Source: Streptomyces sp. NBC_00663
GTDB taxonomy: Bacteria > Actinomycetota > Actinomycetes > Streptomycetales > Streptomycetaceae
Direction: 5' to 3'
Assembly (NCBI RefSeq): GCF_036226885.1
Contig: NZ_CP109027.1
Span: 8,990,001 to 9,054,000 of the forward strand
DNA length: 64,000 nt
In this document: positions 25,140 through 33,302 of the stretch, one piece after another
Layout of the letters: each line of letters starts with the position of its first letter
Position numbering within the stretch: the stretch's first letter is position 1
Made by a program: the position numbers and the translations under genes
The notes under the pieces: generated by a model
What the model was told of the DNA's origin: nothing
Seen by the model: the letters and a program-made list of their open reading frames with translations, nothing else
Database searches by the model: none

Positions 25140-26723
25140 ATGAGCCAATTCAGGGTCGAGGTACGGACGTTCCGCCGCAAACCCACCGGACGGCTGCCGC
25201 CCGGTCTCGTCGCGCTGGCCCTCGGCGGCTTCGGCATCGGGCTGACCGAGTTCCTGATCGCCGGACTGCTGCCGCAGGTGGCCTCGGACTTCGCCGTGTC
25301 GGAGGCGGCGGCGGGGCGGCTGATCTCCGGATACGCGCTGAGTGTCGCGGTCGGCGCGATCGTCCTCACGGCGGCGACGGCGCGCCTGCCCCGCAAGTGG
25401 GTCCTGCTCGGTCTGGTGGCGTTGTTCGTCATCGGCAATCTGCTGTGCGCCGTCGCGCCGGACTATCCGGTGATGATGCTGGGGCGGATCGTCGCGGCCC
25501 TGTGCCACGGCTCGTTCTTCGGCATCGGCTCACTGGTCGCCCGCGGCCTTGTCGCGCCGGAGCGCAAGTCCCGCGCGGTGGCGGTCATGTTCGCCGGACT
25601 GACCCTGGCGAACGTGCTGGGCGTGCCGTTCGGCGCGCTGGTCGGTGAACGCTGGGGCTGGCGGTCGGCGTTCTGGGCGGTGACGGCGGTCGGCGTGCTG
25701 GCGTTGGCGGGGATCGCGGCCCTGGTGCCCACGGCTGCCCGCGGGGATGGTGCGGAGCCGGCGCCCACCGCTGCCCGCGGGGATGGTGCGGAGCCGGCGC
25801 CCACCGCTGCCGGCGAGGGCCGCGCGGAGCCGGTGCTCAGGGCTGTCGGCGGGGACGGTGTGGAGCCGGTGCCCACGGCTGTCGGAGAGGGCCGCGCGGA
25901 GCCGGTGCTCAGGGCTGCTGGCGGGGACGGTGTGGAGCCGGTGCTCAGGGCTGCTGGCGGGGACGGTGTGGAGCCGGTGCTCAGGGCTGCTGGCGGGGAC
26001 GGTGTGGAGCCGGTGCTCAGGGCTGCTGGCGGGGACGGTGTGGAGCCGGTGCTCAGGGCTGCTGGCGGGGACGGTGTGGAGCCGGTTCCCACGGCTGCCG
26101 GCGAGGGCCGCGCGGAGCCGGTGCCGCCCATCGGCCTGCGCGACCAGCTCCGCGCCTTCCGCTCCTGGCAGGTCTGGCTGACCCTGACGGCCACAGCACT
26201 CGGCTACGGCGGGATGTTCGGCGCGTTCAGCTATCTCGCCTACACGTTCACCGAGGTCGGCGGCTTCTCGGCGGCGGACGTCGCCTGGCTGCTGATGGTG
26301 TACGGCGTCGGCCTCGTCGTCGGGAACGTGGTCGGCGGGCGAGCGGCCGACCGCGATCGCGACCGCACCCTGATGCTCGCGCTCCTCGGACTGGCCGTCA
26401 CCCTGGCCGCGTTCGGCCTGCTGGCCGCCAACGCCCCCGCCTGCGTCGTCCTGGTCTTCCTGATGGGGCTGACCGGGTTCGCCGCCGTCCCCGGCATGAT
26501 CACCCGCGTCACCGATCACGCCCACGGCGCGGCCCTCGCGGCCGGCGCCAACGTGTCCGCGTCCAATGTCGGCAACGCCCTCGGCGCCTGGCTCGGCGGA
26601 CTCGCCCTCTCGGCGGGACTGGGGTACCGGGCACCGCTCTTCGTCGGCTCCGGAATCGTCGCGGTCTCCGTCGTGGTGATGGCGGTCGCGGCGTACGCGA
26701 ACCGTCTTCGAGAAATTCCTTGA
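25140..26723 (+). CDS. MFS efflux transporter with repeat-expanded central loop
   Basis: A 527-residue major facilitator of the Cmx/CmlR (chloramphenicol-type, 12-helix) drug-proton antiporter group. Six helices lie before residue 195 (GRLISGYALSVAVGAI, motif A-like RLPRKWVLLG) and six after about 340. The usual short cytoplasmic loop between helices 6 and 7 is replaced by about 132 residues: eleven 12-residue units ending in EP, encoded by 36-bp tandem repeats. Without them the protein would be about 395 residues, the normal family size. The frame is kept, so the transporter may still work. The substrate is unknown. Confidence 0.88.
   Translation: MSQFRVEVRTFRRKPTGRLPPGLVALALGGFGIGLTEFLIAGLLPQVASDFAVSEAAAGRLISGYALSVAVGAIVLTAATARLPRKWVLLGLVALFVIGNLLCAVAPDYPVMMLGRIVAALCHGSFFGIGSLVARGLVAPERKSRAVAVMFAGLTLANVLGVPFGALVGERWGWRSAFWAVTAVGVLALAGIAALVPTAARGDGAEPAPTAARGDGAEPAPTAAGEGRAEPVLRAVGGDGVEPVPTAVGEGRAEPVLRAAGGDGVEPVLRAAGGDGVEPVLRAAGGDGVEPVLRAAGGDGVEPVLRAAGGDGVEPVPTAAGEGRAEPVPPIGLRDQLRAFRSWQVWLTLTATALGYGGMFGAFSYLAYTFTEVGGFSAADVAWLLMVYGVGLVVGNVVGGRAADRDRDRTLMLALLGLAVTLAAFGLLAANAPACVVLVFLMGLTGFAAVPGMITRVTDHAHGAALAAGANVSASNVGNALGAWLGGLALSAGLGYRAPLFVGSGIVAVSVVVMAVAAYANRLREIP
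25725..26120 (+). repeat. 36-bp in-frame tandem repeats (11 units)
   Basis: Eleven consecutive 36-bp units inside the MFS gene, each coding 12 residues of the pattern VLRAAGGDGVEP or VPTAAGEGRAEP. Units 6-10 (25905-26084) are essentially identical at the nucleotide level, showing recent expansion, whereas the flanking units are diverged. Opposite-strand frames also stay open through the array, so it creates spurious long ORFs. Confidence 0.9.
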
Positions 26724-26757
26724 CGAGAATATTCGTTGAGGTGAATACTCCAGGGCA
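26720..26757 (+). promoter_or_regulatory. Promoter and ArsR-type repeats of ArsR-SRPBCC gene
   Basis: TTGACG (26720-26725), 17-bp spacer, GAATAC (26743-26748), then the ATG at 26757: a near-consensus vegetative promoter placing the start of transcription at or near the ATG. Related 10-mers GAGAATATTC (26725-26734) and GTGAATACTC (26741-26750) overlap the promoter and are candidate autoregulatory sites. Confidence 0.6.
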
Positions 26758-27590
26758 TGGAGCGGATCGCAGCAGCACTGGGAGACGGAGCGCGGTGGCG
26801 CATCGTCGAACTCCTCGTCGAGCGCCCCCGGTCCGTCGGTGAACTGGCGGAGCTGACCGGGTTGCGCCAGCCACAGACCACCAAGCACCTTCAGACCCTC
26901 GCCCGGGCCGGCCTCGTGACGGTCTTCCCGCTGGGGCAACGCCGGGTCTACGCGGTCGAGACCGCCCCCCTGGCGGCGCTGGAGCGACGGCTGCGGGACC
27001 TGGTCGAGACCGCCGGGGCGCACGCGGGCGAGCGAGATGTCATCGCGCGCTATCGCGCCGCCATCGAGGCGGAGACCGCGGCGGCGGACCGGGAGCGGTG
27101 GGCGGACGGGCGTACGTTCTCGTTCGAGCGTGTGCTCCCCGCGCCCCGGGATCGCGTGTGGCGGCACTGGACCGACGTGGACCTCCTCGCGTCCTGGTGG
27201 GCACCGCCGCCGATGACGATCACCGAGTGCGTCCTGGAGCCGCGGCCGGGCGGCAGGGCCGTCCTCGAGTACCGGGACGCCGAAGGGCGCTACCGCTCCG
27301 AGGGGCGGGTCCATACGGCGATCGAACACGCGCACCTCGTGTTCGACCTGGCGGTGCTGGACGCCGCGGGCGCGGTCTCGTTCACCGGCCACTACGACCT
27401 GAGCCTCGCCGACGTCCCCGACGGGACACGGCTCCGGCTCGACCTCCGCATCACCGACACGACCGTCGAAGCGGCCCCCTACATCGCCGGCATCGGAACC
27501 GGCTGGGAGCGGGTGCTCGACAACCTCGCCGACACCGTCGGCGCAGCGCACATCACCAAGGACACGACCGACGCACGTACCAAGGGATAA
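26757..27590 (+). CDS. ArsR-type regulator fused to SRPBCC (AHSA1) domain
   Basis: A 277-residue fusion. Residues 1-85 form an ArsR winged helix (SVGELAELTGLRQPQTTKHL recognition helix, LVTVFPLGQRRVYAV wing); no metal-binding Cys pair is present. Residues about 115-265 form an AHSA1/SRPBCC ligand-binding domain (FERVLPAPRDRVWRHWTDVD, WWAPPPMTI, GWERVLDNLADTV). Such fusions are thought to bind small hydrophobic ligands and control adjacent genes. The DHFR-like gene follows 12 bp later on the same strand, probably the controlled target together with autoregulation. Confidence 0.88.
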   Translation: MERIAAALGDGARWRIVELLVERPRSVGELAELTGLRQPQTTKHLQTLARAGLVTVFPLGQRRVYAVETAPLAALERRLRDLVETAGAHAGERDVIARYRAAIEAETAAADRERWADGRTFSFERVLPAPRDRVWRHWTDVDLLASWWAPPPMTITECVLEPRPGGRAVLEYRDAEGRYRSEGRVHTAIEHAHLVFDLAVLDAAGAVSFTGHYDLSLADVPDGTRLRLDLRITDTTVEAAPYIAGIGTGWERVLDNLADTVGAAHITKDTTDARTKG

Positions 27591-27602
27591 GGAAGCGCAG
27601 CC

Positions 27603-28202
27603 ATGAGCAACCCGACCGCACGCAAGGTCACCGCGAACATCAGCCTCACCCTCGACGGACGGTTCAACGGCCCCGGCGGGCCCGGCGACCTCGGCGCGAT
27701 CGTCCCGTACGCGATCACCGAGGTGGCGCGGAACCACCTCACCCGTCTCCACGAGAACGCGACGACCGTGCTCCTCGGCCGCCGCAACGCCGAGGGCTTC
27801 CTCGGGTTCTGGCCGTCGGTCGCCGAGGACGACAACGCCGACCCGCGCGACCGCGGATACGCGAAGTGGCTGGTCGACACCGAGAAGGTGGTCCTGTCGA
27901 CCACACTGACCGAAGCGCCGTGGAGCCGCGCCCGCGTGGTGAACGCCCCCACCGCGGACGTCGTCGCCGGCCTCAAGGCCGACGGCGAGGGCGACATCCT
28001 CATCAACAGCAGCGCGAGCGTCATCAAGGCCGCCCTCGCGGCCGACCTGCTCGACCGGCTCTATCTGATCGTCTGCCCCGAGATCGCCGGGGGCGGGGAG
28101 CGGCTGTTCGACGACGGCCTGCCGGCCTCGAAGTGGACGCTCACCCACCGGGAGATCGGCGAGTCGGGCGAGATGGCCCTGACCTACGACCGGGTGCGCT
28201 GA
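27603..28202 (+). CDS. DHFR/RibD-fold reductase family protein
   Basis: A 199-residue RibD C-terminal/dihydrofolate-reductase-like protein: KVTANISLTLDGRFNGPGGP at the N-terminus, TTVLLGRRNAEGFLGFWP (nucleotide-binding GRR), and a C-terminal YLIVCPEIAGGGERLF with the Gly-rich NADPH loop. Stand-alone members are common in Streptomyces; their substrates are mostly unknown. It directly follows an ArsR-SRPBCC regulator (12 bp), so regulation by that protein is likely. Confidence 0.88.
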   Translation: MSNPTARKVTANISLTLDGRFNGPGGPGDLGAIVPYAITEVARNHLTRLHENATTVLLGRRNAEGFLGFWPSVAEDDNADPRDRGYAKWLVDTEKVVLSTTLTEAPWSRARVVNAPTADVVAGLKADGEGDILINSSASVIKAALAADLLDRLYLIVCPEIAGGGERLFDDGLPASKWTLTHREIGESGEMALTYDRVR

Positions 28203-28297
28203 CGCCCGCGGCATCGCGCTCGTGGTGACCGGATCGGTCCGCCTCTGGACCCGATCCGGCCTGTCGCCACCCCACCCGCCCGGTCCAGGCTGGGGAC

Positions 28298-28897
28298 ATG
28301 ACCCGAGCCCTGATCGTCATCGATGTCCAGGAGTCCTTCCGCGCCCGGCCGCTGTGGGAGACCATCTCCGACCCGAAGATCACCGACAAGGTGAACCGGC
28401 TGGTCCGGCTGGCCCGCGAGGCGGGGGAGCCGGTGGTGTGGGTGCTCCACTCGGAGCCCGGCAGCGCCGATGTCTTCGACCCGGCCCTCGGCCACGTCCG
28501 GCTGATGGAGGAGCTGGAGCGGCGGGACGGCGAGCCGCTCCTCCACAAGACCTCGCACAACGCGTTCACCACCACCAACCTCCAGCAGCTGCTGACCGAG
28601 CGGGGCATCCGCGAACTCACCGTCTGCGGCATCCGCACCGAGCAGTGCGTGGAGACCACCGCGCGCCTCGCGAGCGACCTCGGCTACGGCGTCACGTTCG
28701 TGATCGACGCGACCGCGACCAACCCGATTCCGCACCGCGACGCCCCCGCCGACCTGAGCGGCGCCGAACTGCTCGCCGACCCGCGCACCCTGCCCGCCGA
28801 CGAGGTGATCCGCCGTACCGAGTACGCGCTCGCCGGACGCTTCGCCACCATCGCCACCGTCGACGGCCTTGAAGCCGCGGCCCGACGTCCGGCATGA
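28298..28897 (+). CDS. Isochorismatase-family cysteine hydrolase
   Basis: A 199-residue hydrolase with the family triad: Asp in VIDVQESF (about residue 8), Lys in LHKTSHNAF (about 85) and Cys in GIRTEQCVETTARLA (about 116). The cis-peptide context and length match nicotinamidase/isochorismatase relatives of unknown amide substrate. The start ATG lies 96 bp after the previous gene. The downstream GlxA-type regulator, starting 11 bp after the stop, commonly controls such hydrolases. Confidence 0.9.
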   Translation: MTRALIVIDVQESFRARPLWETISDPKITDKVNRLVRLAREAGEPVVWVLHSEPGSADVFDPALGHVRLMEELERRDGEPLLHKTSHNAFTTTNLQQLLTERGIRELTVCGIRTEQCVETTARLASDLGYGVTFVIDATATNPIPHRDAPADLSGAELLADPRTLPADEVIRRTEYALAGRFATIATVDGLEAAARRPA

Positions 28898-28907
28898 TGA
28901 CCGGATC

Positions 28908-29822
28908 GTGAGCCACGTCGTCTTCTTCCTGGTGCCCGGAGTCCACCTGCTGGACCTGGCAGGACCCGCGCAGGTCTTCTCCACGGCCGCCGACTTCGGG
29001 CACCCCTACACCCTCACCTACGTCGCCGAGCGGACCCAGGTCCCCACCGCGCAGGGCCTGCCGCTGGTGGCCGGGGTCGACTGGCCCGAGCTCGGGACCG
29101 AGGACCTCGTGATCGTCCCCGGCTGGCGCGCGGTCACCCTGGCCGACTCGCCGCCGATCGGCGCCCCCGTGCTGCGGGCCCTGCGCGACCACCACGCCCG
29201 CGGCGGCACGGTGGCCAGCGTCTGCGCCGGAGCCGAGGCGCTCGGTCAGGCAGGCCTGCTCAAGGGCCGCCACTGCACCACGCACCACGACGTCCAGGAC
29301 GAACTCGCCGAGCGCCACCCGGGGGCGACGGTCGTCCGCGACGTCCTGTTCACCGCCGACGACCGGGTCATCACCTCGGCGGGCATCGCCAGCGGGATCG
29401 ACCTGGCCCTGCACCTGGTCGCCGGCCGGCACGGACCGGCGGTCGCCGCCAAGGTCGCCCGGGACATGGTCGTCTACGCCCGCCGCAACGGCCACGAGTC
29501 CCAGTCCAGCGCGATGTTCCGGCACCGCTCACACCTCGACGACACCGTGCACCGCGTCCAGGACCTCATCGACGCCCGCTTCGACCGGTCGCTGCCCCTG
29601 CCCGCCCTCGCCTCCGCCGCGGGCGTCAGCGAACGCACCCTCACCCGCCTGTTCACCCGCGCCACCGGCCTGACCCCGCTGCGCTACCAGCAGACCCTCC
29701 GCCTCGAACGCGCCCAGCACCTCATCAGCCACGGCGCCACCGCCGACGCGGCGGCCCGCTCCGTCGGCTTCGAGGACGCCCGCATGCTGCGCCGGCTGCG
29801 GGCCCGGACTCCCGCGGGCTAG
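28908..29822 (+). CDS. GlxA-type AraC-family regulator
   Basis: About 304 residues: an N-terminal DJ-1/PfpI-like domain (VVFFLVPGVHLLDLAGPAQV; VCAGAEALGQAGLLKG carries the nucleophile-elbow Cys; TSAGIASGIDLALHLV) and a C-terminal AraC double helix-turn-helix (ASAAGVSERTLTRLFTRATG, ISHGATADAAARSVGFEDAR). GTG 28908 is preferred since it begins exactly at the DJ-1 fold; an ATG at 28869 overlaps the previous gene. It probably regulates the upstream hydrolase. It converges with the dehydratase gene, overlapping by 4 bp at the stops. Confidence 0.88.
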   Translation: MSHVVFFLVPGVHLLDLAGPAQVFSTAADFGHPYTLTYVAERTQVPTAQGLPLVAGVDWPELGTEDLVIVPGWRAVTLADSPPIGAPVLRALRDHHARGGTVASVCAGAEALGQAGLLKGRHCTTHHDVQDELAERHPGATVVRDVLFTADDRVITSAGIASGIDLALHLVAGRHGPAVAAKVARDMVVYARRNGHESQSSAMFRHRSHLDDTVHRVQDLIDARFDRSLPLPALASAAGVSERTLTRLFTRATGLTPLRYQQTLRLERAQHLISHGATADAAARSVGFEDARMLRRLRARTPAG

Positions 29823-31531
29823 TGCGACTCCCGGCTCACCTCGGAGCCGCTCGACCCCACCAGGAAGTCCAGGTCCGCCCCGGTGTCCGCCTGGAGGACA
29901 TGGTCGACGTAGAGGCGCTCCCAGCCGCGCCGGGGGCTGGCGAAACCGGCGACGGTGGCCTTGGCGGGGGTCCTGCGGGCGAGTTCCTCGTCCGGTACGT
30001 CGACATCGATCCGGCGGGCCTCGACGTCGAGGACGACGAAGTCCCCGGTCCGCACGAGGGCCAGCGGTCCGCCCGCCGCCGCCTCCGGTGTCACGTGCAG
30101 CACGACCGTCCCGTACGCCGTACCGCTCATCCGGCCGTCGCAGACCCGCACCATGTCCCGGACGCCCTGCTCCAGCAGCTTCTTCGGCAGCGGCATGTTC
30201 GACACCTCGGGCATGCCCGGATACCCCTTGGGTCCGCAGCCGCGCAGGACGAGGACCGAGTCGGCGTCCACCTCCAGGTCCGGGTCGTCGATGCGGGCGT
30301 GGAAGTCCTCGATGCTGTCGAAGACCACGGCCCGGCCGCGGTGGCGCAGCAGATGCGGGGAGGCCGCCGCGGGCTTGACGAGCGCCCCGCGCGGGGCGAG
30401 GTTGCCGCGCAGCACCGCGATGCCGCCCTCGGCGACGAGGGGTTCGGCGCGGCTGCGGATGACCTCGGTGTCCCAGATGGGGGCGTCGTCGAGGTACTCC
30501 ACGAGGGGCTCGCCGGTGACGGTCAGCGCCTGCGGATCGAGCAGGTCGCGGACCTCGCGCAGCACCGCGAGCAGCCCCCCGGCACGGTGGAAGTCCTCCA
30601 TGAGGAACCGCCCGGCCGGCTGGAGGTCCACGAGGACCGGCACCCGCGAGCCGATGCGGTCGAAGTCGTCCAGGCTCAACTCGATGCCCAACCGCCCGGC
30701 GATGGCGAGCAGATGGACGACCGCGTTGGTGGAGCCGCCGATCGCGGCCAGCGCCACGATCGCGTTGTGGAAGTTGGCCCGGGTCAGGAAGGTGCCCGGC
30801 CGTCGGTCGGCGGCGACCATGTCCACGGCCAACCGGCCCGTACCGTGCGCGGCTTGGAGCAGCCGGCTGTCGGGCGCGGGCGTCCCGGCGACGCCCGGTA
30901 CGACCGTGCCCAGAGCCTCTGCCACCAGTGCCATCGTCGAGGCGGTGCCCATGGTGTTGCAGTGTCCACGGCTGCGGATCATCGCCGACTCGGAGCGGGT
31001 GAACTGCTCCTGGGTGAGCGTGCCGGCCCGTACCTCCTCCGACAGCCGCCACACATCGGTGCCGCAGCCCAGCGGCGTACCGCGGAAGGTCCCGTTCAGC
31101 ATCGGGCCGCCGGGCACGACGACCGCGGGCAGATCCACCGACGCGGCGGCCATGAGCAGCGACGGGATCGTCTTGTCGCAGCCGCCCAACAGCACGACGC
31201 CGTCAATGGGGTTGGCGCGGAGCATCTCCTCGGTGGCCATCGCCGCCATGTTGCGCCAGAGCATGGCCGTGGGCCGTACGTTCGTCTCGCCCAGCGACAC
31301 CACGGGCAGGTCCAGCGGGATGCCGCCCGCCTCGTACACACCGTCGCGGACCGAGGCCGCGACCTCGTTCAGATGCGCGTTGCAAGGGGTCAGGTCCGAG
31401 GCGGTGTTGGCGATGGCGATCTGCGGACGCCCGCTGAAGGCGTCGTCCGGGACACCGCGGCGCATCCACGCCCGGTGGATGTAGGCGTTGCGGTCCTGTC
31501 CGGCGTACCACTGGGCGCTGCGGAGCGTCAC
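29819..31531 (-). CDS. IlvD/Edd-family sugar-acid dehydratase
   Basis: About 570 residues, an iron-sulfur dehydratase of the dihydroxy-acid/6-phosphogluconate dehydratase family. Cluster-binding cysteines are in TPCNAHLN, LLGGCDKTIPS and RGHCNTMGTAST; VCDGRMSGTAYG is the active-site loop. Length and the HRAWMRRG N-terminus resemble sugar-acid (for example L-arabinonate) dehydratases rather than IlvD. Start GTG 31531 has a perfect GGAAGGAG 7 nt upstream; longer starts at 31552 or 31558 would overlap the operator. Its neighbours (IclR regulator, FAH-type hydrolase, zinc dehydrogenase) point to catabolism of a pentonate or deoxyhexonate. Confidence 0.88.
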   Translation of the reverse strand: MTLRSAQWYAGQDRNAYIHRAWMRRGVPDDAFSGRPQIAIANTASDLTPCNAHLNEVAASVRDGVYEAGGIPLDLPVVSLGETNVRPTAMLWRNMAAMATEEMLRANPIDGVVLLGGCDKTIPSLLMAAASVDLPAVVVPGGPMLNGTFRGTPLGCGTDVWRLSEEVRAGTLTQEQFTRSESAMIRSRGHCNTMGTASTMALVAEALGTVVPGVAGTPAPDSRLLQAAHGTGRLAVDMVAADRRPGTFLTRANFHNAIVALAAIGGSTNAVVHLLAIAGRLGIELSLDDFDRIGSRVPVLVDLQPAGRFLMEDFHRAGGLLAVLREVRDLLDPQALTVTGEPLVEYLDDAPIWDTEVIRSRAEPLVAEGGIAVLRGNLAPRGALVKPAAASPHLLRHRGRAVVFDSIEDFHARIDDPDLEVDADSVLVLRGCGPKGYPGMPEVSNMPLPKKLLEQGVRDMVRVCDGRMSGTAYGTVVLHVTPEAAAGGPLALVRTGDFVVLDVEARRIDVDVPDEELARRTPAKATVAGFASPRRGWERLYVDHVLQADTGADLDFLVGSSGSEVSRESH

Positions 31532-31557
31532 CCGGTAGCTCCTTCCAACCATCGACA

Positions 31558-31574
31558 CACAGGTCTAATCTGTG
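31558..31574. promoter_or_regulatory. IclR-type operator between dehydratase and regulator
   Basis: CACAG - GTCTAAT - CTGTG inverted repeat with a 7-bp A/T-rich centre in the 50-bp divergent intergenic region. Eight bp before the IclR start and 27 bp before the dehydratase start, so one bound regulator could control both directions. Confidence 0.6.
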
Positions 31575-31581
31575 GAACGCC

Positions 31582-32427
31582 ATGGAGCATACGCAGACGA
31601 ACGACGGCTCGACAGACCCCGGCGACGACGACTCCCCACGCCTGGTGGGCTCGGACCGTGTGCTCGCCGTCCTCAAACAACTCGCCCACTACCCCGACGG
31701 CGTCGGCCTCGAAGAGCTGACCCGAGTGATCGGCAGCCCCAAACCGACCGTGCACCGGGCACTGGGCGCCCTGCGCCGAGCCGGACTCGCGGACCAGGAC
31801 GTCCGAGGCCGCTATGTGCTCGGCGACGAGTTCCTGCGCATGGCCTTCGCCCACCACGAGGCCCGTCCGGACCACGTTCGCGTCCGCCCCCTGCTGCGGA
31901 CGCTCGCCGCGCGCTTCGGCGAGACCGCCCACTACGCGGTCCTCGACGGACGCGAGGTCGTCTACCGCGCCAAGGTCGACCCGCCCACCGGCGCCGTCCG
32001 CCTCACCTCCACCGTGGGCGGCCGCAATCCGGCCCACGCGACCGGCGTCGGAAAGCTGCTGCTCGCCCACGAGTTGGACACGCTCGACGCCGTACGACAC
32101 TGGATCGGCCGCACGCCACTGGAACGCCGCACGCCACACACCCGGTGCACGGCCGAGGACCTGCACCGCGACCTGGAAGGCATCCGGCGGCGCGGCTACG
32201 CCGTGGACGACCAGGAGAACGAGCCCGGCGTCAACTGCCTCGCCGTACCCGTCTACGCCACCTCACCGGCCGTGCCGTCCGGAGCCGTGAGCGTCAGTGC
32301 CCTCACCTACCGAACCCCCTCGCAGACCCTGGTCGACGCCGTCGACGAGATCCGCGCCACCCTCGGCCCCCTGAGCGCACCGCATCCACCGGTGAGCCCC
32401 CTCATGCCCCGAACCCCTGGAGACTGA
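31582..32427 (+). CDS. IclR-family transcriptional regulator
   Basis: A 281-residue regulator. N-terminal winged helix (about 20-80: LAVLKQLAHYPDGVGLEELT, SPKPTVHRALGALRRAGLAD) and an IclR effector-binding domain (about 95-265: GETAHYAVLDGREVVYRAKV, RNPAHATGVGKLLLAHEL, NCLAVPVYATSPAVPSGAVS). It is divergent from the dehydratase and upstream of two catabolic genes on its own strand (3 bp to the next start), so it is very likely the local regulator, responding to a pathway intermediate. Confidence 0.92.
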   Translation: MEHTQTNDGSTDPGDDDSPRLVGSDRVLAVLKQLAHYPDGVGLEELTRVIGSPKPTVHRALGALRRAGLADQDVRGRYVLGDEFLRMAFAHHEARPDHVRVRPLLRTLAARFGETAHYAVLDGREVVYRAKVDPPTGAVRLTSTVGGRNPAHATGVGKLLLAHELDTLDAVRHWIGRTPLERRTPHTRCTAEDLHRDLEGIRRRGYAVDDQENEPGVNCLAVPVYATSPAVPSGAVSVSALTYRTPSQTLVDAVDEIRATLGPLSAPHPPVSPLMPRTPGD

Positions 32428-32430
32428 CCC

Positions 32431-33291
32431 GTGTACCTCATGCGCATCGGCGCGCCCGGCGCCGAGCAGCCCGTCGCCCGGATCGACGCCGACACCTACG
32501 TCGATCTCTCCGACACCGTCACCGACTTCGACGAGGCGTTCTTCGGCTCGGGCGGCATCGACCGCGTCCGCCCCGTCGTCGCCGAGCGGGTGGCCGCCGG
32601 GCAGCTGTCCCGCTTCGCCGGGGAACGGATCGGCGCACCGATCGCCCGCCCGCACCAGATCCTGTGCATCGGCCTCAACTACCGTGACCACGCGGCCGAG
32701 AGCGGTATGGCCGTGCCCGACGAGCCCATTCTGTTCACCAAGTCGCCCAACACCCTGACCGGCCCGAACGACGACGTACGCATCCCGCGCGGGTCGACCA
32801 AGACCGACTGGGAGGTCGAACTCGGGATCGTCATCGGCCGCCGTACCAGCTACCTGGACTCCGTGGACGACGCCCGCGACGCCATCGCCGGATACGTCGT
32901 CGTCAACGACGTCAGCGAACGCGCCTTCCAGCTGGAGCGCGGCGGTCAGTGGGCCAAGGGCAAGTCGGCCGAGACCTTCAACCCCGCGGGGCCCTGGCTC
33001 GCCACCGCCGACGAGATCGACGACGTCCTCGCCCTCGACATGTGGCTGGACGTCAACGGGACACGCCGCCAGAGCGGCAGCACCAAAACGATGATCTTCG
33101 ACCCGTACTTCATCGTGCACTACCTCAGCCAGTTCCTCGTCCTGGAACCCGGCGACCTCATCAACACCGGCACCCCGCCCGGCGTCGGCATGGGCCTCAC
33201 CCCGCCGGTGTACCTCCAGCCGGGAGACGTCATGGAACTCGGCATCCAGCACCTCGGCACCCAGCGCCAGCACGTGCTCGCCCCGCGGTGA
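32431..33291 (+). CDS. Fumarylacetoacetate-hydrolase-family diketo-acid hydrolase
   Basis: A 286-residue FAH-fold enzyme. Key text: ILCIGLNYRDHAAESG, TDWEVELGIVIGRR (the two metal-binding Glu), GYVVVNDVSERAFQ (the metal-binding Asp), and GDLINTGTPPGVGMGL. Members hydrolyse 2,4-diketo acids or decarboxylate keto acids; the closest functional analogues in sugar-acid pathways are 2,4-diketo-3-deoxy-L-fuconate/rhamnonate hydrolases. GTG start with CTGGAG upstream, 3 bp after the regulator stop. Confidence 0.88.
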   Translation: MYLMRIGAPGAEQPVARIDADTYVDLSDTVTDFDEAFFGSGGIDRVRPVVAERVAAGQLSRFAGERIGAPIARPHQILCIGLNYRDHAAESGMAVPDEPILFTKSPNTLTGPNDDVRIPRGSTKTDWEVELGIVIGRRTSYLDSVDDARDAIAGYVVVNDVSERAFQLERGGQWAKGKSAETFNPAGPWLATADEIDDVLALDMWLDVNGTRRQSGSTKTMIFDPYFIVHYLSQFLVLEPGDLINTGTPPGVGMGLTPPVYLQPGDVMELGIQHLGTQRQHVLAPR

Positions 33292-33302
33292 GACGCCCGC
33301 CC

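Noticed and set aside
25725..26120. 36-bp repeats as a CRISPR array
   Set aside because: Units are contiguous without unique spacers and stay in frame within a transporter gene; no cas genes are present.
25530..28214. Long minus-strand open frame opposite the MFS and ArsR genes
   Set aside because: Kept open by GC bias and the 36-bp array; no domain text, and plus-strand genes explain the region.
29822..31720. Long plus-strand frame opposite the dehydratase
   Set aside because: Antisense shadow of a well-identified iron-sulfur dehydratase gene.
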